This document shows, in pieces, positions 55,801 to 64,000 of a DNA stretch of 64,000 nucleotides. The notes under the pieces are model-generated. The model had not been told where the DNA came from. It saw nothing but the letters and a program-made list of their open reading frames with translations, and ran no database searches. This stretch comes from Apostichopus japonicus (Eukaryota > Echinodermata > Holothuroidea > Aspidochirotida > Stichopodidae), in the NCBI RefSeq assembly GCF_037975245.1, contig NC_092577.1, positions 20,520,898 to 20,584,897 of the forward strand, written 5' to 3'. The position numbers and the translations under genes are program-made. Position 1 is the stretch's first letter. Every line of letters begins with the position of its first letter.

Positions 55801-58373
55801 GTATGCTTTTTTGCACACTGTAAAATTTAATTTTTTGGTTCAAGAAAATGTCTTTGAGAAGATAGGAATTTTTTGAGAAGGGTACAGTTACTCCAAACGT
55901 ACACTTTTATTATGATAGCCTAAGGGCCATTCATGTACCAAACAGGAAAACTTTTTTTTTTTTCCTTTTTTTTTGTTAAGGTTGTTGCAAGGTATTTTTT
56001 TAAGTATATACATAAAAAAAATTCTGAGGGATGGGGAAAAAAAAATGAGGGCAGGCAGGTTGCCCCTATAAACAAGTACTGTAAAGGTAGAGCACTGCAC
56101 ATTTCAAAAAGCAAATTGGTTGAAAAGACATTAAAATTTTCTCATTCTTTCCTATGTTTTTACATTACATTAAGTCACAATACAGTTTTGCACTGACATA
56201 GTAAAACTGGGTGTCAAAATAAATTACTACATATGTCACTGCCTTAAATGTTGTACCAATATTTTTGGTACAGTTCAATCCTTTAAATTAGATATCAGCC
56301 AGTTATGGACCAGAGAATTTGTTCTTTACAAGCAGGTTTTAGAAAACATGCATGAGAATTTTTCAAACCCTTTAAGTCTTTTCTCATTTTTTTTCAAGGT
56401 TAATTCTAATGCCTACCTTTATCATTTTTAATGTATGAAAATTTCTTTTTTTTCTTTTTGGCAGATTTAAATCAATGTTTATCTTATGTTAGTCTAACTC
56501 GAGTGTTTATGCTCTTTTATTTATTCTTGTACAGGATGCCTTGTCCAGTGTTTGCGCATCAACTCAGACATATACTGACGTTACAGAGATGGGATGCCAA
56601 GCTGGTGTACCACAAGTCAAAACACACCATGCTTGTACAGTGGAATTGGACCACCCATACAGGTTCTTATCAGCGGATGTGTCCTCTGAGGGAATGGCTC
56701 CACCCCAGGAGACCCCACCGCAGCAAGAGACATTGCCACCACAGAGGTCCTTGAAACACAAGTCCCCCCTTAAAATTGAAAAAGGTGAGGACAACAGTGA
56801 TGGCAGCGATAAAGGATGCGAGGATGATGAAAAGCGAGATTCACACTATGAACCGGACGCAGACCTACCCATCTTTTCAATCACTGACTCCTTTGAAACA
56901 AAGGCTGTAGAGGAACAAAAGTATATAGTATTTGAGGCGAACATAGAACAGCTTTGTTATCATATTCAATGTTCCCAATGTTCAAGTAGTGTTACAGATA
57001 TAGAAAAGCAAGTTGTTGGGTCAGGTTTGCTTGCAACATTGAAGTGTATTTCTGGCCATGTTGTGTTGAAGTGGACCTCCCAGCCCTTAGATGGTAGGAT
57101 GCCCATTGGTAACCTCCTCTGTTCTGCGGCTACCATGTTCTCTGGACTGACATATCAAAGAGTTGCTCAATTCATGAAATTTTTAAATTTGCAGTTCTTT
57201 TCTGCCACTACATTTTATGACCTTCACAAGATGTACCTCATCCCAGAGATTAACAGTTATTGGGATGCACATCAAAAGGCAGTGGTTGACCAATTGAAAG
57301 GATCCCCAACTGATCTTATTGGTGATGGGCGTTGTGATCCACCAGGGTTTTCAGCCAAGTATTGTAGCTACTCTTTGATGGATGTCAGTTCAGAGAAGGT
57401 GGTAGACATGGAACTGGTGCAAGTTTCAGAGACTGGGGCATCTCAAAGAATAGAAGCAGTGGGCTTCCAGAGGTGTATGGATAGAGTCCTTAATGACTAT
57501 AAACTTAATGTAAAAAGATTTGCTACTGACCGTCACACAGGAATAAGAAAATTAATGCGTACTAAGTACAGTTCTTTAAAACATAATTTTGATATATTTC
57601 ACCTAGCGAAAAATATCAAAAGCAAATTGCGCAAAGCGGCAAAGAAAAAGGGAAATGAAGAATTGGAACCTTGGATCAAATCCATTATCAACCATCTGTG
57701 GTTTTGTGCCAGAGCTTGCAACAAGGACCAGGAGCTGTTGGTGCAGATGTGGTCATCTGTGGTCTACCATGTTCTAGGACAGCATGAGTGGTCAGATGAT
57801 CCTAACTGACCACTATTTCAGAAATGTGGCCATGATCCACTGACAGATCTGCAGCAGAGAAAGAAAATATGGCTCAAGGCAGGATCATCTGCCCACGAGG
57901 CACTGAAGAAGGTAGCCCTGTCTAAGCGACTTTTGAAGGACATTAGATTTCTTGCAGAATTCATGCATACTGGTGCCCTTCAAGTTTTCCACAATGTCCT
58001 TTTGAAGTATGCGCCGAAGAGATTAGAGTTCGGTTATTCATCAATGACAGCTCCATTGAAGTTAGCTGCAATTGACCACAACCAGAATGTTGGACGGGCA
58101 AAGGCCGTTGTGAAGAAGCCTCACAAAGGCTCATCCGCACGAGGGGAAGTACAATACAAGGAGGTATTTACAAAAATGACGAAGAGTTGGGTGCTGAAGG
58201 CGAGGTATGAAGCCAAGAACTATGATTATGTCAAAGATTTAATGAAAGGGGTTGTATATCGAAGACAGACAAGGACAATTGACCCTGTGCCAGCAGCGCC
58301 TGCAAAAAATATTGCACCAACTGAAGCCCCCTCAAAAGAAGAAATGTTGAAGAGCCATGCTTCAAGGTTTTAA
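52854..58373 (+). pseudogene. THAP-domain Kolobok transposase gene, four exons, few lesions
   Basis: Exon 1 (52854-53202) encodes a THAP zinc finger: MPECQAYGCPNRHG, KRFFVIPDGK, QKWLHQIG, CEDHFEEKCF, then PGSFPTIF. It has a TAG at 52953-52955 and a frameshift near 53080. Exons 54675-54752, 55233-55328 and 56535 onward have AG/GT borders and all join in phase 0. The last exon carries the catalytic-type region: SQPLDGRMPIGNLL, FSATTFYDLHKMYLIPEIN, DLIGDGRCDPPGFSAKY, FATDRHTGIRKLM and HNFDIFHLAKNIKSKL. A TGA at 57807-57809 precedes an in-frame continuation (PLFQKCGHDPLTDLQ, HTGALQVFHNVLLKYAPKR) to 58373. AATAAATATT near 58631 may be the polyadenylation signal. Two stops and one frameshift suggest recent inactivation. 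Confidence 0.82.
53203..54674 (+). other. Intron 1 of the transposase gene, with a duplicated segment and hairpins
   Basis: A tandem duplication of about 65 bp (AGTACAGTGCA... to AGGCCTACATTGATTC) lies at 53413-53531. CCGTGGATAT / ATATCCACGG form a 10-bp hairpin at 54148-54173, with related CCGTGGATGTAAT words downstream. Confidence 0.6.
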
Positions 58374-58956
58374 ATTTTGTATTGTTTAAGTTCAGCATTT
58401 TCTTCATAATTAAGCTTATTTCTTTTAATGTTGATTACTGTGTATCTTTTGTAACAGAAAAATTTGGTGGTAAACTAATCACGTTTTTATCCGGTATGCT
58501 TCTTTTCATTGGCATCAGCAGGAATTTTCTATCTTAACTCCAATTCATCTTTTGCTTTACAAGAAAGTGCAATAATGTTTGAAAGCCAAGGACTAGAAAC
58601 TTGCCAATTAATTTCATCAGCAGCTTCTTAATAAATATTTTTGCATATTTGAGCCAAAAATTTACTGCCAAAGTTAGAAAGAGAACCTTGAAAAATAAAG
58701 TTATTCATAATAAAAAATATATAGGCCTACTATAATTTATTTAAATCTTTCATAGTACTTACCTTGATAAAGGTGCATTTTCATTTTTAAAGATAAATAC
58801 CCAGAAAACTTTTGAACTCTATGCCTTTCACCTATGCAATATTACATATTGTTTCCATGTATTTGCTTTTTTATGATCTCATTAACTTTTTGTTTGATTG
58901 GGTTATGTTGGGCTTGGTATACTATCCATTGTAATGATTAGTCTTTCATCAACGAT

Positions 58957-59200
58957 CAGTTGAAATGTTATTCAACTATGAACCCTATTATTGTTTCTAA
59001 GGTCACCTTGCTTATAATGCTAAGAGTTATGTACAACAAAATGAAACATTCTCTTTTTTATGTATTCACTAATGATGAGTTGAAATGTTATTCAACTATT
59101 AACAATGTTATTGTTTGTAAGGTCACCTTGCTTGTAATGCTAAGATTTATGTACAACAAAGTGAAACATTCTCTTTTTTATGTATTCATCAATGACTGTC
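58957..59200. repeat. Tandem duplication, two units of about 122 bp
   Basis: Units start GTTGAAATGTTATTCAACTA (58960 and 59079) and end TTTTTTATGTATTCA; about 90% identical. Lies between the two Kolobok genes. Confidence 0.85.
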
Positions 59201-59295
59201 ACAGTTGTCGCTGCAGTCATTTTTTCATAATTTTGTGTATATTGTTAACGTTTTATTTAAACATGTGTACAAATTATTCTAAACTATCGTAAACC

Positions 59296-59361
59296 TCCCT
59301 GGTTTAGTGGTTAGTGTTTCGCCTATTACAACAACTTCCCAGGTTCAATCTCCAGTGTCCA
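59296..59361 (+). repeat. tRNA-Glu-like sequence (relic or SINE head)
   Basis: TCCCTGGTTTAGTGGTTAG matches a tRNA-Glu 5' half with A box, and GGTTCAATCTCC resembles a B box. The acceptor stem does not close well and no adjacent tail was found, so this is probably a decayed tRNA-derived repeat rather than a functional tRNA gene. Confidence 0.45.
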
Positions 59362-60976
59362 ACTAGTTTTTACAACTGGTTTATAAAATGGCTGTTGTAT
59401 CTTTATGTAACCTTTGGGATGCAAAATACCCATTGAAACCAAAGAAACTATTCTGAAGATTAGATAAATTTTCATATCTTTCATGATTTGGTTTGTGCAA
59501 GATAAATTTGTTCAATCATTTATCCATTGCTTGATAGTCTCATATTATTATGATATAGTTTCATTTGTGACAGAGATGTTGCTTTTTTTCAACTCGTGCG
59601 ATTTTGCAAACTGTTTTCACCATTTATTTGAATAGCTGTGTTACCATTTCATCATATATTGTGTTTGATGTTTATATTTTCTTTATATACCTCTAGACCT
59701 TGTGCTTGTGATATTTTGTGGAAATACATTTTTCTTGACAATGACAAACATTATGGTATGTGCATTTCTTTACTTGAGACAATACACCACAGGTATTTCC
59801 TTGCTTTATCCACTTGATATGCTTCTCTGTAAAAATTTAGTCGCTGAAATATTTTACAACTTATATTGTATGTTCAAATAGTATTTTACATAATTGAGGA
59901 TGCTACAGTTAAGCAATGCAATACTAGTGGTTGATATCTTCCTGTTGCAATAAGATCTTTTTCATGCCAAGGCTAGACAGATCTACTATGCTATTGAAAA
60001 CCTACCAATCATATGAAAGGGGATGAATACTGATATGTGGTAAATGAATGTGTGGGGTAGGAATCAAAGCCCTTCACTACTTTGAATGAGTGGATAGATG
60101 TTGGATCCCAGAAAGGACTTAATATCACAATATGAAGAATGGAATAGGGTGGAAATAGTAGCTTGACAAACTCTGAAGTTTGTGGGACATGTATCTACAT
60201 TTTACTTCAGTTTCAGGCCATTCATGGGGGTTAAGCTGGTGTTCCTCCCTGGTGGAAGCAAATGGAAATATGCTCCTCTTTGTCTCTTCCAAACACATTT
60301 TTTTCAATAATTTAAGCTACTTACTGCGAAAATAATATTATGCAGTTACAGCCAAAAAATTTATCTGCTTATATTCATCAGACCTGAAAATATAATAAGA
60401 GTAAAACACATACAGTATATTTTCTATTTTGGGCCTTTATTCTTTGCAAAACCTGAAATCCTTTACAATATTGTTTAATAGAAGCCTCTCAGTATTTTTC
60501 ATGAGGAATGGATATACAATTTTTACTACAGGTATAGTAAAAACAAAATTAAATATGAAAGATCCCAAATCTGGAGTTATAATCATTCAAGAGTTACGCA
60601 TCCTTCCCTCTCATATGAACAAAACCGATATCTTCTGATCTGCAAGAAAAAAAAGACCTCATAAATTCCTCTGATAACACAAAAATTATAACATAAAAAC
60701 AAATGAATTTCATGTTTTGCAACGATGCTTCACTGCTTAATAAATTTCAATTAAAAGGAATACTTTGGCATTTTTTATCCCACCTGTTATTGCCAGCTAA
60801 GGATGCAGTTCTTCTGCGTCATGATTTACCTAAATGCAGCTCTCTAAATGTGCTGTACAGTAGAACTGATATTAAATTTTAACCAAACAATTGTTTATAC
60901 AGTTGTTTGACAAAAATAAACTCACAAACATAAGCAGGGCTATATACCAGTAAATAGAAAATTGAAAAATCACCTT
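59362..60976. other. Non-coding spacer between the two Kolobok genes
   Basis: AT-rich; short frames only. Nothing supported. Confidence 0.4.
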
Positions 60977-61895
60977 TTAATCCATAGTTAATGCCTCTTG
61001 TACTTCAAGGTACCCTGAGAAGGTGTCATCAGTAAATTCTGCCCTGATCCGCATGACACAGCAGGAAGGTAACACTCTCCTGTTGCCTTTTCCTAAGGAT
61101 TGACCTCTGCTTGCCCACAAACTGATCTGTCTATAAGCCATGAGTCTTTTCTGCCTGTTGAAATAAAAGGAAAACAATCACATTTTACATATTGAATAAG
61201 ATCATTTTAGGATTCCATTTCTTTCATGTTGCATTGAGGTTGGCTGTTGGAAAATTGCTCAACTGAGCTGTTGCAGCTTCAAACTTGGATGCATTCTATG
61301 CATTCTAAATGTGTCTTGAATGAGGAAAACTTAAACAAAACTCCTGTTGGCAAGTGTCTGGTCTTAAAATTGTAAAGCAGTATTTAATAGAGTTCAATTG
61401 TGTAAATGCTGCATTGATTTACTGCGCATATTCGAATGAAAATCAAGATAGACAGCAACATCAAAGTAGTGTAGGGTTGCCTAATTTTAATTGTTATAAA
61501 AAAAATAATTAAAAAAAAACTAACCTGTTGTTCATTTGAGCCTGGGCTGCAAGTGGCGGTTTCTTTTTGTATTGAAGAAATTGCTGGAAAGCAAGCTCGA
61601 AAACTAATTTCTGCAAGCATACTGCAGCAAACTTCGGGTCTTCAGTAATGCAGGCTCCAAAATCCAGTTCATGTTGCCCAAATACCGAGTGGCAACAAAC
61701 ATTCTCCTTTTCAGAAGGCATAGCTTCACATTCTCCACACAAACAATAATCTTCTTCACTAGTATCAGTCTCAGTTTCACTTCCAACTGAGTCAGTGTCA
61801 GTGGCATTTTTTTCAGCAGCTAAATTTACCATTTCAGCTTCAGTATATTCGGGTTCAAACTGATAGCCCTCAAGTCCAAAATGTTCCATTTTCAA
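60977..61895 (-). CDS. P2X7 'ballast'-domain (P2RX7_C-like) protein encoded by the Kolobok element
   Basis: Two exons on the minus strand: 61895-61525 and 61154-60977, with a GT-AG intron (61524-61155; donor CAACAG/GTTAG, acceptor TTTCAACAG/GCAG). The 549-nt join is in frame and gives 182 residues without a stop. An acidic N-terminus (about 1-50) precedes the zinc-ligand motif CLCGECEAMPSEKENVCC (residues about 51-68), ACITEDPKFAAVCLQKLV and, across the splice, MNNRQKRLMAYRQISLWAS, GKGNRRVLPSCCVMRIRAEF. This is the order of the P2X7 intracellular domain, here without any membrane channel. It is convergent with the transposase gene inside the same terminal repeats. The molecular role in the element is unknown. 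Confidence 0.85.
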
Positions 61896-62188
61896 CCAAA
61901 AAATACGATATGTCTTCAGGCCTACGTACTTAACTTTGATGTGCCTGGGCCTGCGGATTACGCACTGAAAGAAATAATGTTAGGCTGACAAACGCCTAGC
62001 CTAAGTCGTAAACAAAGTTGCTTGTGGCAAGTGCTGAGTTTTTGTTCGATTCCGTACAAAGAATGCTTTAAAGTGAAACTGAATATATTTACGGAGTGAA
62101 AGAAACACGATCAGTAAAAAGCCAAATATGTTTGGTTTTACGAAATATGACCAATGAAACAGTGAATTCGAGGAACTCTTCCACACAA

Positions 62189-62256
62189 GCACTCGTAACG
62201 TTATGTAGGTGTATGGTATATAAACACGGAGTACACCTACATAACGTTACGAGTGC
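62189..62256. repeat. Perfect 25-bp inverted repeat, 18-bp loop
   Basis: Arm 62189-62213 begins GCACTCGTAACGTTATG and is exactly complementary to 62232-62256. It lies about 300 bp upstream of the ballast-domain gene. Confidence 0.92.
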
Positions 62257-62514
62257 CTGTGCTCTTCAAGTTGTTTATCGTGTTTTTTCGCGGAACTAAT
62301 GACGATCTTATCGAGAGTAAGAGTATTTCTTTTCGATCGTATTTTATTCTTTTCAAGCAATTAAACAAATTATATCGATTGAAAAAGCACAAATTCAAAT
62401 ATTATAATTTACAAAAAAGTTAATACGCATTTATAATGAGAAAATAAAATCAATGGTTACAAAGATTATTTTTCTGCTATAAGTTGGCAACAAAAAATCG
62501 AAAGTGAATCGAAA

Positions 62515-62575
62515 GCGTCACTTCCGGCTTGAAAAGCGGTGGTTTTAAAAATTTTTGATCAAATATGGCGGCTCC
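62515..62575 (-). promoter_or_regulatory. Candidate promoter motifs for the ballast-domain gene
   Basis: CACTTCCGGC (ETS/GABP-like, 62520-62529) and ATGGCGGC (YY1-like, about 62566) lie close together upstream of the minus-strand gene and 130-190 bp from the element end. Assignment is by motif only. Confidence 0.3.
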
Positions 62576-62687
62576 CATAAGCCTTCAAACTTTGGATCAT
62601 ATCTGGAATATGGTTGTATTTCGTGGAAAATGGTGTTGATTTTTAGAATCTGCATATATTTCTGCCCTAGAATAACCTAAATAATTC

Positions 62688-62705
62688 TGTGGGTTTATGT
62701 CTCCT
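62688..62705 (-). repeat. Kolobok terminal inverted repeat, right
   Basis: Reverse complement reads AGGAGACATAAACCCACA; followed by TTAA at 62706-62709. Confidence 0.9.
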
Positions 62706-63800
62706 TTAAAATATGGAAACCTAAACGTACAGTATGAAACAATTGTAAGAATATGAAAACATAAGACATTTTAAAACATGCAGTAACACAATTTACAAAG
62801 CTCAGGACAATGGCAAGAGAGTACCAGTCGGAACAGCCGGACGAGATCTAACGTTGAAAGTCTTCATTATAAATTTTGATGCATTGTGGAATGAATGAGG
62901 AAGAATGTCGATTCGTATGAGACGGTGGTAACCGCATCCTTCCACTTGTAGGAATAACCGCTCTGTGGAAATATTGATGGAGTGGGTGGTTATCTTCGCT
63001 CATGATTCCATCTGTTTTCACTCTCAGTAGTTGGTGATATGTAGAAGGCAAGGTTCGCTGATTAGTCCCGAACAGACGACCTGCTTGCCGAATTATTGTT
63101 TCAATACGTTGCGTATCTTCTTTTCTCGCGTTCCCACCCCACGAGACCAGATTTTAACGCCACTCCAGTAATTATCGAGTTATAAAACATAAGAAGGATT
63201 TCATTATTCACGTGGAATTTGTACAACATACAAAAGCAATGCATCCTAGTATTTAATCTCTTCAATAATTCATGCCAAGAAATCCTATTATCGATCACCA
63301 CCCCAAGAAACTTTTACTTATCTACCCTCTCAACAACACTACCATCTATAACTACCTCCCTGTGGACTTTCTCTTACTTGAAAAGTCAATAGCCATTTCG
63401 TTCGTCTTAGTTACATTTAGTTCTTTAAGTTACGCTTATAATGGCACTGAACAAAATCCTCAATCTGACTCAAGTACGCAGTGTATCGTCGTCGGCAAAT
63501 TTCACCAATTGGCAATTCTCGTTGATAGACCTAACATCTGACGTATAAAGTATGAATACAAATGCGGCTAAAACCATATCGTGTGGAAAACCAGTGTTGG
63601 AAGTTATGACATTACACACGCTAACGCTATTAGCTGTTTTGATTTTAACATACTGTGATCTCCCAGTTATATCGATAAATCCACAAAATGAGATCATGAC
63701 TGACATTCATATCAACAAGTTTCTTGGCAAGAATGTTGAGTTGGATAGTATTAAAAGCAGAAGAGAAATCAAAGAACATGACCCAGGCTGAGTTCCCCTG
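62706..63800 (-). pseudogene. CR1-like non-LTR retrotransposon RT and 3' UTR, copy 2, split by Kolobok
   Basis: Minus-strand frames give VMFFDFSSAFNTIQLNIL, TGFPHDMVLAAFVFILYTSD, KFADDDTLRT (catalytic ADD), then MVIDNRISWHELLKRLNT and the C-terminal HPLHQYFHRAV, SGRMRLPPSHTNRHSSSFIP. This order fits CR1/Rex1-type reverse transcriptases. The 3' UTR continues at 62706-62720 and, across the Kolobok element, at about 52450-52531. Frameshifts make it a pseudogene. A family A tail interrupts its 5' side at about 63801. Confidence 0.75.
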
Positions 63801-63801
63801 T

Positions 63802-64000
63802 GTGCTTTTTACGTGCAAAGAAACGGACACGGACCAAAGGTCAACGAAACCAAAAACAATCCCAGTTTGTTAACAACCACCAAAAACCCTACTGAAAACC
63901 CACAAACAGAAATCTCTCACTAACCCACAAATGTATAAAATGTAGCGTTTAACGTGACGTGAAAAGGACACGGACCCAAAGGCTAACAGAACCAAAATAA
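63802..64000 (-). mobile_element. Family A 3' end, inverted, running off the right edge
   Basis: GTGCTTTTTACGTGCAAAG at 63802 is the family A terminus on the minus strand; 3' UTR text (GGACACGGACC doublet) continues to the window end. Confidence 0.87.

Larger units (their letters stand above)
52536..62705 (+). mobile_element. Kolobok-type DNA transposon, 10.17 kb, with two genes
   Basis: Terminal inverted repeats AGGAGACACAAACCCACA (52536-52553) and its complement at 62688-62705 match 17/18 and are bounded by TTAA on both sides. Inside are a THAP-domain transposase gene on the plus strand (52854-58373) and a P2X7-ballast-domain gene on the minus strand (60977-61895), converging. THAP transposases with TTAA duplications define the Kolobok superfamily. 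The element interrupts a CR1-like 3' UTR, whose neighbour copy gives the empty site. Confidence 0.85.

Noticed and set aside
57807-57809. TGA as a selenocysteine codon in the transposase
   Set aside because: There is no reason for selenocysteine here, another stop and a frameshift exist in exon 1, and I saw no SECIS-like structure; a nonsense mutation is simpler.
59296-59361. Functional tRNA-Glu gene
   Set aside because: A and B boxes are recognisable but the stems do not close well; more likely a tRNA-derived relic.
52536-62705. piggyBac as the source of the TTAA-flanked element
   Set aside because: piggyBac also duplicates TTAA, but the element encodes a THAP finger and none of the piggyBac transposase motifs; Kolobok fits better.

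Overview
The window is repeat-rich, AT-rich eukaryotic DNA with introns, metazoan transposon superfamilies (Kolobok, Ty3/Gypsy, Tx1-like, RTE, CR1-like, Ginger-like) and many TAGGCCTA-type words. This best fits a marine invertebrate deuterostome (echinoderm, hemichordate or amphioxus-like); that placement is inference. I found no convincing single-copy host gene. Almost every recognisable coding stretch belongs to a mobile element, most of them decayed and nested in one another.

Layout. 1-1720: decayed Ginger-like integrase / Cys-rich / Ulp1-protease gene (minus), running off the left edge. 1721-6669: full-length but dead Tx1-like non-LTR element of family A (plus). 6670-15383: Ty3/Gypsy element (Gypsy-1, plus), split inside its reverse transcriptase by a nearly intact family B Tx1-like element (7950-12828, minus). 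15385-18650: family B fragments and an RTE-type RT fragment. 18755-20410: two family A ORF1 pieces facing tail to tail. 22001-25713: family A fragments, microsatellites and a few unassigned exon-like stretches. 26004-33562: second Gypsy element (Gypsy-2) with both LTRs but lacking RNase H and integrase, carrying an ORF1-only ('half-element') family A insertion. 33706-35575: chimeric family B tail / family A ORF2 fragment. 35576-45753: decayed multi-exon transposon-type gene ('gene X') interrupted by a 3.5-kb foldback element, a 16-bp minisatellite element, a short family B tail with a 57-58-bp target duplication, and a second ORF1-only element. 45754-52183: mostly non-coding with several inverted-repeat structures. 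52184-63800: CR1-like retrotransposon copies, one of them split by a 10.17-kb Kolobok DNA transposon (52536-62705). 63802-64000: another family A tail.

The most notable object is the Kolobok element. It has TTAA target duplications, 18-bp terminal inverted repeats, a five-segment THAP/transposase gene broken by few lesions and, convergent to it, an intact two-exon gene for a small protein matching the zinc-binding intracellular ('ballast') domain of the P2X7 receptor. The adjacent CR1-like copy supplies a paralogous empty site. A second notable observation is that families A and B share both element ends despite diverged proteins, and that family A has thrown off ORF1-only derivatives with an identical internal junction at two loci, like mammalian HAL1 elements.
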